Numbered from the stretch's first letter, positions 12,236 through 27,088 are shown. The stretch is 64,000 nucleotides of DNA from Stromatinia cepivora (GCA_014898415.1 RCTD01000015.1:1178001-1242000); one strand, 5' to 3'. Numbers and translations: made by a program. The notes: generated by a model not told the origin, from the sequence alone.

Positions 12236-13487
12236 ATGGTGTATGCTACTGCATCATCGAAATTGCCTTGGATAGCTACCATTTGCGCTTTTTTCCTTTG
12301 CTGGTCTATCTGGTTTCGTGAAGTTCCATATAGAGCAACCTTCAGTGTGAGTCAATAGCTTCCATCACAATAAGAGTTGCCTAATAGGGGCTCAGGAGTA
12401 CGTAGTTCGTCCAGATGTTTGCGGCAACGATAGACAAAATCCCTTTCCCGCACACCAGCACGCAGAAAATGAGACTACCCAGGCAGAGAACGTAACTGCT
12501 CCGGCAGTCAACGAGCCCTCGAATGAACGGCCACTCATTCTATACGCCTTCTCAGAGTCTCCTGAAGCACGAATCAATATGCAATATTTTATAGATCATG
12601 GTCTTCATGATGCAGCGGATTTCATTTTTATTTTAAACGGCGAAACAGATATCTACAAGGACATCCCCCAAAAAGATAACATCAAGCACATCCACCGACC
12701 AAACGACTGTTTCGATCTTGGAGGATACGCCGAAGTCCTAACAAAAACCGACCTCTACAAAAAATACCGCAAGTTCATCATGTTAAACGCCAGTCTCCGC
12801 GGACCCTTTCTTCCCTCCTGGTCTCAATCCTGCTGGTCCTCACTCTACCTCTCCCGAATAACAGACACCACAAAGCTCATTGGTATGACCGCAAACTGCG
12901 AGCCAGAATTCCACATCCAATCGATGATCTGGGCTACCGATTCCAAAGGCATCGAAACATTGCTCTTTCCTTCCAAAGATGTGCTCGCGAAATTACCACC
13001 CCAGCCTATGCATGCTATCAAAGGCCCTTTCAATGAATCGGAGAAATATACACCTGGCATCAACAATTGTTTCCGTAGCTTCAACGGAGCGATTAATGCG
13101 GAAATAGGCGTTACGGCTTTAATGCGCGCCGCAGGGTATGGTGTCGAAGCTATCATGAGTGCGTTCCATGGAATGGGTAATGAGAAGGATAAGGAAGTTT
13201 CCGAAAAGGAGAAAGGGGATCATCATCACCATCATAAAGGTTCTGGAGAAGACTCATCTGAGAAAGAGGATGAGTCCTCTGACTTGACGAGTGAATATGA
13301 GAGGTTTTGCGATTCAACGGGCACGGGAGATGTTTTGTATGATGGGGGATATTTTGGGATTAATGTGCATCCGTTTGAGACAATTTTTATGAAGACTAAT
13401 AGAAATATTGGACCGGTGGCTCTAGAAAAGTTGACGAGTTGGATGGAAGGGAGTAGGTTCAGTAGTTATGATTATTGTAAGTTGTAA
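12236..13487 (+). CDS. Signal-anchored, glycosyltransferase-like conserved fungal protein
   Basis: Two exons, 12236-12346 and 12396-13487, encode 400 aa. The 49-bp intron starts GTGAGT, has a CCTAAT-type branch site and ends CTCAG; joining keeps the frame. The first exon is too short to stand out as an open frame but supplies a hydrophobic segment (WIATICAFFLCWSIWF) at residues 12-27, so the product is probably a type II (signal-anchor) protein of Golgi or ER. The lumenal part starts with a Thr/Asn-rich stem, then PLILYAFSESPEARINMQYF, FILNGETD, NDCFDLGGYAE and GMTANC. This resembles uncharacterised fungal proteins annotated as glycosyltransferase-like; I cannot name a substrate. An acidic, His-rich insert (HHHHHK) lies around residue 275. 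The C-terminus keeps YFGINVHPFETIFMKTNR. Confidence 0.75.
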
Positions 13488-13737
13488 GATTATTTTGGAA
13501 TTTAGGAGTTGTTTTTCTTGTTTGTTCCGGAGTAGTGGAACTTCTTTTTATGACTAGGGATTTGCAATGAATCTTCGTAAAGGTAAGGAGAGGCCGAGTG
13601 ATGGGTGTTGGGTGTTATGACGCATTTTTAGATTTTGAAGGATAAAACTTCTCACAATAAGCTAGAGGAAGACAACATATATGAGGGTATCAAAAAGTCA
13701 AATTATGTATGTATAGAGAGTATAACGGAGTACAACA

Positions 13738-14982
13738 CTAAAGGTTGAATCTTGTTCTTTGCTTCTCCATTCCAGCCTTCCATTGCCATTGAACGGCATC
13801 ATCTCCTTCACTGCCTGCTCTGCCAATTCCCCTATCAACTCTTCTCAATTTCAACGTGAATCTTGGCCCTAGCTCCTGCAATCCAGCTCTGATGCCTTCT
13901 ACACCTTCCACAATCTTTCCATCTGGTCCTACTACGCTCTTTTCTGTTTCTCGCTTCTCCCTGAATACATATCGGTGTCTTCGCACGAAAATATAATCAC
14001 GTTGATTGTGCAGCGTAACCACTTGTCTACCCTGTAACTCTGGCTGTGGTGGAAATAGTGTCAAAAATAATCTTGCAGTCAACAATCCTAATGGTGTGCG
14101 GAAATTGTTCAAAATTAGTTCTGGGTAGTGATTTGTCGGGTTACCATGACCGGGCAATTTCTTTCCTTCAACCCAATTCTTGATCGAGAAATGGCATGTA
14201 GGGCCAGATGGTAGATGTACGATGGTCAAACCTGTGGGCACCTTGGCATCTTCCTTGAGCATCACGACGGATGTGTATTCGCGATTCGTAGCAAATTTGC
14301 AGATTTCTCTTAGAGAATATTTGTGTCCATAACGATGGGCTGATCGAGGGACGTAATTGCTGTTTGGAAAGAGAGTGCATAACAGATGAGCCTCTGCATG
14401 CAGTGTCGAGTTCAAGGAGGTTGTGAGAAGAATCTTTGGAGCTGGCGGAGGTTCATCTGTGAAAAGTGTAGGGAACTTGAGAGATAAGGAAGATGGTGTG
14501 AGGTCGAGGTTTGTGCTGGTTGTTGAAGGCGCATTGCTAACTGCTCGAGGTCGCCTTTCGGATTCTTCATCCTCATCGCCCGATCCCTTCTCCGAATCCG
14601 AGTCCAGCATACTATCGGCATCGTCATCCTTCTCCTCCGGTGCCTCATCCAAAGGTTCTTGCTCTGCAGCCTCCGCCTCTTCTATGCGCCTTCTCTTTAA
14701 TTGCTCGACATCTACGCTGATATTGAGATCGTTTCCATCACCTGATACTTCATCCCAAACACGCTTATTATCAATTGTATGTGGAATGTTTTTAGCTAAT
14801 CGCTGTCTTCTCAATTCGGGGTCTCTGTCTTCTTCTCTCTTCCGTTTGAAGCGTATATCTCTGCGATCGCTATCGCGAGCTTTCTTCTGTTTGATATGAA
14901 GATCTTGTCTCTTGAATTTATTGCCAGTCTTGAAAGGTAATGCTGCCTTCGAAGAAATTGGGTGCACTCGTTTGGACCCCAT
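13738..14982 (-). CDS. RPF1: Ribosome production factor 1 (Brix domain), RPF1
   Basis: Single-exon gene of 414 aa. Rpf1 is a nucleolar Brix-family protein needed for 27S pre-rRNA processing and 60S subunit assembly. I chose the ATG at 14982 rather than the in-frame one 20 codons upstream, because MGSKRVHPISSKAALPFKTG is the usual fungal start. The N-terminal third is very basic (KRKREEDRDPELRRQRLAKN), then an acidic linker (residues about 100-155). The Brix domain runs from about 180 to 370, from PKILLTTS, through HLPSGPTCHFSI and LILNNFRTPLG, to DYIFVRRHRY. The conserved end GPRFTLKLRRVDRG follows. It is transcribed divergently from glycyl-tRNA synthetase with 256 bp between start codons, suggesting a shared growth-regulated promoter. 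Confidence 0.93.
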   Translation of the reverse strand: MGSKRVHPISSKAALPFKTGNKFKRQDLHIKQKKARDSDRRDIRFKRKREEDRDPELRRQRLAKNIPHTIDNKRVWDEVSGDGNDLNISVDVEQLKRRRIEEAEAAEQEPLDEAPEEKDDDADSMLDSDSEKGSGDEDEESERRPRAVSNAPSTTSTNLDLTPSSLSLKFPTLFTDEPPPAPKILLTTSLNSTLHAEAHLLCTLFPNSNYVPRSAHRYGHKYSLREICKFATNREYTSVVMLKEDAKVPTGLTIVHLPSGPTCHFSIKNWVEGKKLPGHGNPTNHYPELILNNFRTPLGLLTARLFLTLFPPQPELQGRQVVTLHNQRDYIFVRRHRYVFREKRETEKSVVGPDGKIVEGVEGIRAGLQELGPRFTLKLRRVDRGIGRAGSEGDDAVQWQWKAGMEKQRTRFNL

Positions 14983-15238
14983 TGTAAGGTTATGTGATGT
15001 TTTTGTTTGGTAGATAGAGGAAAGAAAGTCTGGAAAATCCAAAGAGGAAATCCAAAAATTATTTTAACATATCGGAATGCGGCCGCATCTGCCGATTGGT
15101 TTGTGGATCTACAAGGCTGTCCCCCTCGCAACAAGTCACACAAAAAGAAATTCCCCACGACTTTCATAAATCGCAAAGCTTGAAAAGTTCCCCAGACTTT
15201 CTTTGACTCATACCTATTATTGGATGAGTCCTCGGTGA
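14983..15238. promoter_or_regulatory. Divergent promoter of RPF1 and glycyl-tRNA synthetase
   Basis: These 256 bp separate the RPF1 start on the minus strand from the upstream AUG of glycyl-tRNA synthetase on the plus strand, so both promoters must lie here. Both genes serve protein synthesis, so co-regulation is plausible. I could not pick a specific factor site with confidence. Confidence 0.6.
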
Positions 15239-17611
15239 ATGCGATCTTTTTGTAGCCTTGCAAGAAATATTATTGTCAAACCAAAATCAAGTCCACGACT
15301 GGCATTTCGAACCTTTACTTCTACAACACCCCACAATAAATATCAAATACCAAAACGGAAGAAGGACAACATAATGTCGACTACTACCACCCTTAAGGGC
15401 CAGCCCCTTGATCGTCAGGTCCTCGATTCTATGTTGAGGCGGCGCATGTTCTATACTCCTTCTTTCGAAATCTACAACGGAGTCGCTGGTCTTGTAAGCA
15501 ACGAGTCTCATATAGCACTCCCAATGCCCAATGCCTTATGGATCTTTCATGTTCTTGACCTTTGTACCCTCTAATACAGCTTTCATTCTTCAATTTACTC
15601 TGAGAGGTTTTTTATAAGCAATCGCTGACTTCCACGTAGTATGACTATGGCCCTCCCGGTTGCGCTCTACAGGCAAATGTTATTGACCTATGGCGCAAAC
15701 ATTTCGTCTTGGAAGAAGATATGTTGGAGCTGGATTGTACGGCATTAACTCCAGCTGAAGTCCTCCAAACTAGTGGCCATGTGGAGAAGTTCGCAGACTG
15801 GATGTGCAAGGACCCTAAGAACGGCGATATTCTGCGAGCGGACCATTTCGTTGAAGACATACTCGAGTCGAGATTGAGAGGTGACAAGGAGGCTAGAGGT
15901 GTTAAGATTGTCGAAGATGAAGAGGACCCATCGAAAAAGAAGAAGAAGAAGAAGACCAAGGGAATTGAAGCCGTGAAGCTCGATGATGCAGTTGTTCAGG
16001 AGTACGAGGAGATTTTGGCTAAGGTAAGGTCACTTAATAATATTACAAGTGTGATTATTGACTTTTCAGATTGATAACTACAATGGCGAAGAGCTCGGCC
16101 AATTGATCAAAAAGTACGAAATGAAGAACCCAGAGACCGGCATGGAGCCTTCCGCACCAGTAGCCTTCAACCTTATGTTCCAGACTGCAATTGGCCCAAG
16201 TAGTAACACACCAGGTTATCTACGACCAGAAACTGCTCAAGGTCAATTCCTTAACTTCGCCAAGCTTCTTGAGTATAATCAACAGCAAATGCCATTTGCT
16301 TCGGCTTCCATTGGCAAGTCATACAGAAACGAAATCTCTCCCCGTGGTGGTTTACTAAGAGTTCGAGAATTTCTGATGGCTGAAATTGAGCATTTTGTCG
16401 ACCCTGAAGGCGGCAAGAAGCACGACCGTTTCAACGACGTCAAAGATGTAGAGCTTGTTTTGCTGAATCGCCATACTCAATTAGCCGGTAAAACCGATGT
16501 CGAAAAAATGGCTATCGGCAAGGCCGTTGAAAATGGCACTGTTGATAACGAGACTCTTGGCTACTTTTTGGCACGAATCCAACTCTTCCTGGCAAAAATT
16601 GGTGTAGACCAATCTAAAGTTAGATTCAGACAGCATATGGCTAACGAGATGGCTCATTATGCTGCGGATTGCTGGGATGCTGAGTTGCATACTAGCTCTG
16701 GTTGGGTTGAGTGTGTTGGTTGTGCAGATAGAAGCGCTTATGATCTCAGCGTACACGCAAAGAAGACTGGTGCGCCATTGATGGTCCGCCAAAGATTGGA
16801 TACCCCAATCACTATCGAGGAGTGGCAGATTGATCTCGACAAGAAGAAGTTTGGTCCTAAATTCAAGAAGGATGGCAAGGCAGTCGAGGCTGCTATTGAG
16901 GCTCTGTCGCAAGAAAAGCGAGAATCGTTTGCAAAAGAACTCAAGGATAATGGAAAGATTGTTATTGAGGTCGACGGGATTGCCGATGGTAAGGCCGAAG
17001 TTGGTGCCGATCTCATCAAGATTGAGCTCCGAACCCGGGTTGAGAACACGAGAGAATACACCCCAAATGTAATTGAACCCTCATTTGGTATTGGTAGAAT
17101 CTTGTACGCCTTGATGGAGCACAACTACTGGACCCGTGGCAGTGAAGGTGGTGATGAAGCACGTGGTGTAAGTGATGTTCATTCTCGTGCATTTGCAACG
17201 ACTAACTAAATGCAGGTCCTCTCCTTCCCACCAATTGTTGCCCCCACTAAAGTACTGCTCGTTCCTCTCTCTTCCCATGAGAGTTTCAAACCCTTCCTGA
17301 AGCAAATCTCATATAAACTCCGATCCATGGGTATCTCCAGCCGTGTTGATGATTCTTCAGCATCTATTGGCAAGCGTTACAGCCGAAACGATGAACTTGG
17401 TACTCCTCTTGGTATCACGGTTGACTTCCAAAGTGTCAATGATAGCACATTCACTTTGAGAGATAGAGATTCCACCAAGCAAGTCCGTGCATCCCAGGAA
17501 AAGATCCTGGCGGCTATCAAAGAGTTGGTTGATGGCACCAAGGTTTGGGCAGATATTGAGAAAGAACTGCCAATTTTCGAGGGTCAAGAAGCTGAGCTTC
17601 CTGCTCGTTAA
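15239..17611 (+). CDS. GRS1: Glycyl-tRNA synthetase, cytosolic and mitochondrial forms
   Basis: Class II aminoacyl-tRNA synthetase that charges tRNA-Gly. Exons are 15239-15493, 15640-16023, 16070-17167 and 17216-17611; 710 aa from the first AUG or 665 aa from the AUG at 15374. The 45-residue extension (start MRSFCSLARNIIV, rich in R/K/S/T, almost no acid) looks like a mitochondrial presequence, and MSTTTTLKGQPLDRQVLD fits a cytosolic start, so one gene probably serves both compartments. The core has GLYDYGPPG, the motif 2 region RNEISPRGGLLRVREF, and motif 3 EPSFGIGR; the anticodon-binding domain begins near VLSFPPIVAPTKV. A lysine run (SKKKKKKKTK) sits in the insertion of exon 2. The third intron contains a CTAAC branch site. 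Confidence 0.96.
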
Positions 17612-19639
17612 GACATAGAAACAATTAGATTCAGCGAAGATTTATCACATGTTATTAAAGAGGAATGTGGAGATCATCCTTGGGGGGTTCGGGGAATTTG
17701 ATATCACATGTAGATTGTGATATCGCATAGCGCTAAATGATAAAAATAAACATTTCATAAACGTCTAACGAACCTCTTCCTGGGAAAGGGGAAATGGCCA
17801 ATCAAGAAGATAAACTGTCTATCCTCGTACTCTGTATAGATAATCTCAAATCTGGAGATGGCACTGCGTGCGTAGTGAACTTTCATCCTTCCTTTTCACT
17901 TCCAGAAGTTCTATGGCAATTAGGAGTATTTTGAAGAGGGGAAAACACGAAATCAATCATGTAAGTAACACCCTGTAGAATTTAGCATCTCCCTCTTCCA
18001 AACTCGATGTATCAAACCCCCCCTCCCCAAAAAATCTGTGGCCCGAGAAACTCCCTAAACCGTGCGGGAGGTAAATCTGTTACAAGATCCGTTCATTGGA
18101 AACATGGACTTGTGATGCCAGACTGATTTTTGAAACAAAGGATGATCATTATGGTAGCGCCTATGAGGAATTAGAGGGGCTTTGCTTCCTTTCAAGGGAT
18201 CAATGCACAAATCAATTTTCAAAGCGTTTGTTTGAGTGAAGAAGGACTTGGAAATTCAGTAATTGATTTAGTTGGAGATAATGTTCTAAAATTGTTTTGA
18301 GAGTTTTAAAGGGTCAGAGGCTTGACTGCTGGTAACAAGCTTTTGTTCATGTAAATCAAGAATCTTTGAAACAATGATAGACAAATACTCTGTAATTCAA
18401 TATCATCAAAGTACCATATTGATTTGACCAGTTAATATGTGTATTGGGGGGGTGATTGATAACTTATCACTACTGATTAAGCTATGATGTTATTTATGTA
18501 TTCTATTCGAAGATCCTGTGACTTTTTCCAACAGAAATATCCAAAGTAGGTAGTTTTATCTTGATGAAGCCTTCCGTTCATCCCCTGAGTCAAAGTTCTT
18601 TCCTTCTCATCAGCCAGCCTCTTGTGACTTAAGGATTGATTCTTATTCGGCTAAGGAATGAGGGAGATAGAAAGAAGGTTAGATATGAGGAAATAATTAT
18701 CTCCCATATGGATTTGTGTGTATTTGTAGTAATAATCTTGTATTCTTTTTACCTTGAATATATATTACAAGATGATTTCAACCAAGAACTATACTTCATT
18801 CCCTCCATCTCTGTAGGACTTAATTTTCAAGGTGATGTTAGCTTCATGACCTCAAGGAAAGATAGAAGAATACAAATATTGAATAGAAAAGCCCCTCATT
18901 GTTTTTGCCCCATTGCTATACTAAAAATTGATAAACGCCCTCTTAGTACATGAGATATGTACTAGGGTTCTCAAAGTACTGCACTCCGTACGGAGTATTC
19001 ATCTGTGAACCGTTTTACGCGAAGTTCAGGGACCTTGGTGAATATAGTGAAAGGATTTGGGCCTCTTAAGGATGTGCACAGATGGTTCGGGGTTTATTAG
19101 TATCCTGTAGTAACCGCTTGAACAAATGGCAAACTCGATTCCTAAAAGCAACCGAAGTTCAAGTCAATCTCAATCAATCACTTTCAACCCATTGAACAAC
19201 TACAACCAAAAGAAATTCCTCAGTACCACCACAAAGTTGTTTTGTCAATAGCAACAACATAATACTACAACTCCTAAGTCAACATAATATATCAAAAGGT
19301 CTACTATCTCATTTCAACATAAAAAGAAAGGAACGCTGGACGTTGTTGTGCAACGGCAACTCGGTCTTTCTTAATCCCCCTGGCTTGCGACCTCGAATAA
19401 TCTCCAATTTCCAACCGTCTGCAAGACATAGATCGGGTGGAGTTTTTATTCTCTTAAGGGCAGGATTCACTTTGTATGTGATTGTACATTATTTACTGAA
19501 AGAATAATTGCTAATCATTGTAAATACAGTCATTTTGTCTTCTCTTTCAACGATACCCCGCGGCTTTCGATCTGTTTGTTCCCTTTTCAGAATCCTGCAT
19601 ACATTGTTCTTTAAGTTGTAATTCTGCATTTTCATCAAG
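17612..19639. other. Intergenic: 3' end of GRS1 and long CLA4 upstream region
   Basis: About 2 kb without a supportable gene. It contains the GRS1 terminator region and the CLA4 promoter and leader. The only distinctive element is a perfect 14-bp palindrome, ACTCCGTACGGAGT, at 18983-18996, a form of a motif that recurs in other intergenic parts of the window. An open frame at 18636-18953 lacks homology-like features and was rejected. Confidence 0.5.
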
Positions 19640-22531
<2,892 letters not shown>

Positions 22532-23374
22532 GCAACCAACAACTTTATGAGAGTTAATGATGACAACGTTTACAAAAATCGAATAATTATTGGTGGCATT
22601 CGAGTTCGTGTTTGGAAGCAGTTATAGCGGTTTTAATATTATTTTTCGACATAACGCAGGTTACATCATGGTTATATTGTGTGGTACCTATATCAACAGC
22701 ATGAATCCCGGAGTTTCTGGGAGTTTTACATCTTGTTTTCTTTGCTCGACATATTTAAGATCTGAAGCATCGTGGATAGATGTCAATGGCATATCTAGAG
22801 GCATATAAAAGACGGGTGAAAAGGAGTAAACCTCTAGTTCTACTTTTACCAACGTACTTTAACTTCTCGATAATTTTCCGATTTGTGGATACCTATCCTT
22901 GGAATCTTTCGAAAGCAGGCCTCGAATTGAGGATATACTTTACGAGAAGATGGCCATAAGGAACAATAATTGGCGTCAGGTAGATTAATTGAAGATTAAT
23001 AATAAATAAAAGATAGAAAGTCACACTACTTGTGATTGTGATTGTGATTGTGGTAACAGGTATGATGTAATTGTTTAGTTTTAATCTAGAAACTAATCAC
23101 CTAGTGTATGCAATTCACTAGTATAATATTTAGTATATCAATACATCATGGACCTCAAAAAATTACAGAGAATATAAAGGCTGGACCTCGGAAAGCTTCT
23201 AGAACTCCTTCTATCTGCCTAGTCTAGCCTCGGCCAGCCCCGACAGATCTGGCCTTGTCTTACTAGTGTAGCCTTGCAAGCTCAACAACAACCAACCTTG
23301 TTCACAGCTCCCTGGTACAACTTTCGAGATTTCTTCACACAAGTTATCTTGAATCTATCCAAAAGCAAATATAA
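22532..23374. other. Intergenic between CLA4 and SEC12
   Basis: The 843 bp hold the CLA4 terminator and SEC12 promoter. A short TTGTGA hexanucleotide repeat occurs around 23031-23056. No gene or RNA is supported. Confidence 0.5.
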
Positions 23375-25394
23375 ATGATGGCTCCATTAATACCATCTGC
23401 CAAATCGACATTGTCCTATCCCTTATATGCTTGTGACTTCGATCCGATAAACTCCTCGAGATTGGTGGTTGGTGGGGGCGGAGGTGCTGGAAGGACGGGT
23501 GTGGGAAATAAGATTGTGAGTTTGAGGATATTTCTGCTTAAAAGAATCTTTTCATATGCGAAAACCATGTTCTTTTGGTTTGCATACATATACTAATAGT
23601 TATGGTTTTTAGACCCTTTTGGACACTTCAAACCCAAATGAGCTTGTTGAAGCGGCGGAGACAGATCTCAGCAAGGAAGAAGATAATGTCACCAGTCTTG
23701 CAATTGGTCAGCCTCAAGGAAATACAAGCTTGATCTATGCAGGAGTAAACTCCAGTCCGGAGGAATTGTGCAAAGGAAATAATGCGCATTTTCGAGTTAT
23801 TGGAATAGAGCCAGTCGCCAAAGGGAAAGGAAAGACTACAGGGCCTGTTGCGACAATGAGCAAATTATCCGAGATTTCGAGAAGTTCATTGTTTACACAT
23901 GTGGAAAGGGATTTATACCAAAGAGTCACCCGACTATCACGGCCCTATCCAGGACAATTACAATGGGGTGCGGTTGCGACTGGACTTGCGAAGGATTCCG
24001 AAATAATACTTTTTCAAATTGCGCAAACAGGACCACCTACATCTAAGGGTGCCATAAAACTGGCGAAGGAGGCTGTTGACATGGACTTCATACAAACTGG
24101 AAAAGATGATTATGTCTTCGCATATGCTGATGAATATGATATCTATGTTAAGAAGGTTGGCTCAATAGATGATGGGGCAGAACCTGAGTGTGTATATATT
24201 ACACCAGCCTCAAGAGGCAAGGAGAAAGTTACATTGCCATCTTTCAGGTCAATAAGATGGCTAACGAAGGACTTCATTATCATGCTCACGAATATACATA
24301 GCCAAGGAGGAGTGGTACTACAGATTCTCAGATTACCTCCAAGCGGCAAAGGACAATGCAGAATTGCACAATCGCATCGACTTCCATCCAGTATAACGAA
24401 AGCTACTGGACTCGCAGTCTCCAATCTTACACCACCAGTAACTCCTGATGAAGAACAAAGCTACACTCAATTTGTCATTGCGGTCGCCGGTCATGATATC
24501 TCCATTTCTCTTTTCAAAGTTGATCTCCAACATGAAATAAATAACTACTTGCTCACACCTATCAAACCCTTCCGAACATTCAAAAATGTTCACCCACTTC
24601 AAATCACAGGCATTACATTCTCAAATTTTACACCACCTACTGGACCCGTCACTGCAAGCACTCCTCCTCAGTACCTCAAACTAGCTAGTGTAGGCGTCAG
24701 CAACACAGTCATCGTCCACACTCTCCCTCTATTCCCCGTTCCTCTATCCGTAAAAAGAGGTCAATCACAAACACCTCGTTATGTTGTCGCTCTTCCTTCA
24801 AGTAAAGCAATTTACTCCTTTGGAATCATCCTTTCTATGCTCGTAGCGGTGTTTGCGGCAATCTTGATGCAAAGTATTTTAGAGATTAGAGGGGTTGTAG
24901 AACCACATTTGGGAGCAGCAAATTACCTACCTGTACCGTTGCAGGAGGCAATCGGAAAACCATACAAATTTCCTTCTAATTACAACGCACTCAGTACACA
25001 CGCCTCTGCACCCTCCATCTCTCCCAGCTCCTCAGACGCTTCCTCCTCAACCCCAGACTTCTTCGCCTCCCTCCGATCCCCCTTTCCCAACTCCCCTCCC
25101 TCTCGAATCTACCTGCACCACGGACCCCCCGTTCCAGACATTCCAGCCGTCGAGAACCAAGAAATCACATCCCCTGAAATTTCTCCATCGATACAAGCAT
25201 TTCTCCATGACTCAGAAAAACATGAAGGAAAATCATGGGATGAATTAACAGCGCCACAAAAAGAAAATTGGAAGAGGAAATTAAAAGATGCGGGGCATTG
25301 GGTGGAGGATATGGGAGAGGCGATTTTTAAGGGGGTCATTTTTGGGGAGTTGGGTGGGTTGGTCGGAGCGGCGGTTGTGCAGGCTGCTAGGTAG
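23375..25394 (+). CDS. SEC12: SEC12-like guanine nucleotide exchange factor for Sar1
   Basis: ER membrane exchange factor that loads Sar1 with GTP to start COPII vesicle budding. Exons are 23375-23515 and 23613-25394; 640 aa. The N-terminal cytosolic part is a WD-type beta-propeller; its first blade has SRLVVGGGGGAGRTGVGNK, matching the glycine-rich stretch and conserved Asn of the Sec12 potassium-binding loop. One membrane anchor lies at about 447-470 (FGIILSMLVAVFAAILMQSI), giving the type II topology of Sec12. The lumenal tail of about 170 residues is Ser/Pro-rich and ends in a Gly/Ala-rich hydrophobic stretch (VIFGELGGLVGAAVVQAA), which might be a second membrane segment. Yeast Sec12 also has a long divergent lumenal tail. 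Confidence 0.9.
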
Positions 25395-27088
25395 GTGGGT
25401 GGGATGGTAGGTGGGATGGTTATTAGTGTGCAGAGCTCCTGAGGGAATGTGTGGGAGGTGGATTTATGAGGGAGAGCGGTCTTTAAGAGAGCGGGTTGGT
25501 AAGAGGGGGAGTGTATATTACTTTGTTGTATTTGAGTTGATTGATTGATTAATAGAAGGGTGAATGAAGAATTTCTTTTCTTTTCTTTTCCTTTCCTTTC
25601 CTTTCCTTTCACTTTCCTTTTCTCTTCTTTTCTCCTTATTCATTCAATGAGATATTTTGATTTTGATTTTGATTTGATTTTGATTTAATCGACTAATTGT
25701 CCGGAAAGATGGAATGGACAGAAGGGCGCAGACTCCCATATAATACACACATACACACACATACACACACACACATTTCACTCCCCTACTCTAGATATTA
25801 ATAATACATATATATATATATATACCATTACATCCCCCATTACATCCCCCATTACATCCCCCATTACATCCCCCAATAAAAACTGAGAATAAAAACTCAA
25901 TTTAAATTGAATTGAGTTGAGTTAATTAGGATATTAATCCAAATACTATTCTATTCTATCCTATACTATTCTATTCTATTCTATTCTATACTCGCCGCCT
26001 TCCTCCTTATCCCTCATGTCCCCCCTATCCACTCCAACCTCACTTCATCCCCCCATCTACCTCATCTCATCCCACCAACCATCAAACCAACGGAATTCGA
26101 GACCCCTTCCCTTTTTTTACTCATGTACTCATGTACTCAATCAATCAATCAATCCATCCATCTCCAAATAAACCAATCAACTATCCCATCCCATCCCATC
26201 CCATCCCATCCCATCCCAATGCGTAAATTAAGATAAGATAAGATAAATAACACCTCACCTCACCATCACCATCACCATCACCATCACCATCACCATCACC
26301 ATCAAAATCTCCAGATATACTATCTCAATTATGTCTTCTTAGATATTCCAAATATCTACCTACCTACCTAAGCATGTATATAAATCTCATCTCTCATCTT
26401 CTCTTCTCTCCCCTTCTCTCCTCTCCCCTTCTCTCCCCTCCTCTCCTCTCCTCTTCCCTTCTCTTCTTGTCGGTACATCATGTGACCAACCTCAAAGGGA
26501 ACCGTACCACTAGTGAATCTCTAGCCCATTCCCATTCAATATAAATAGTACCCTCCCTTCATAGTGTAGCAAGAATGAATAACATACAATACCAATAATA
26601 GTACTATGCAATTTGGTACCACCGAAGTGATACCAACACTTCTCTTCTCTCTTTTCTTCTTATCCGAAGAAGTATATATAGCGCAAGATTTACACATCAT
26701 GAAAATAAATATGAATACCCGAGTAAACCCACATATTACCAAATAGTATATTGTATTCATATAAATCATTACTTCATCCTCATCCTCATTTCCATTCCAC
26801 ATTTCCCAATTCTTATTCCACCACCCATCCATCCATCCATTCAACCTAGTAAAGTAAAAAGAATTATCTTTCTCTCTTTCTCTCCGAGTTTCCATCTTTC
26901 CATCTTTGCATCTCGACCCTAGGAAGTATTACTACTCCATCATTCCAAATCATGCGCGCATGTATAATAATATCACGCTCCTACTCCAGGTCCAGCTCAG
27001 TTAAAAAATACCATCAAACCCCAACTCCTCAACCCCAAAACTTTAATAATAAAAAATCCCTGCCCCCTTTTCCTCCCATCCTCCCATC
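25395..27088. other. Convergent intergenic region rich in simple repeats
   Basis: SEC12 ends on the left and the minus-strand DnaJ gene ends on the right, so this 1.7 kb is a tail-to-tail region with two terminators. It has no supportable gene. Its centre is filled with many different microsatellites, annotated separately. Confidence 0.6.
25570..26475. repeat. Dense cluster of microsatellites and one 13-bp minisatellite
   Basis: Successive tracts are CTTTT/CCTTT (25575-25636), TTTTGA (25652-25688), CA (25745-25775), TA (25806-25824), four copies of the 13-mer CCATTACATCCCC (25825-25875), CTATT (25947-25992), ATCCC (26185-26217), AGATA (about 26230-26246), CACCAT (26256-26304) and a CT-rich tract (26395-26470). 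At least nine unit types lie within 900 bp. This is a slippage-prone, probably length-polymorphic site. Confidence 0.9.

Noticed and set aside
14423..14899. 158-codon Ser-rich frame antisense to RPF1
   Set aside because: It is a shadow of the acidic/basic coding pattern of RPF1 on the other strand.
18636..18953. 105-codon plus-strand open frame between GRS1 and CLA4
   Set aside because: It starts at a non-ATG codon, lacks recognisable domains and sits in what looks like CLA4 upstream DNA.
25109..25612. 167-codon frame antisense to the SEC12 C-terminus
   Set aside because: It mirrors the Ser/Pro-rich lumenal tail and runs into simple repeats.
25570..26475. Regular repeats considered as a CRISPR-like array
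   Set aside because: These are pure tandem microsatellites without unique spacers, in a eukaryotic genome.
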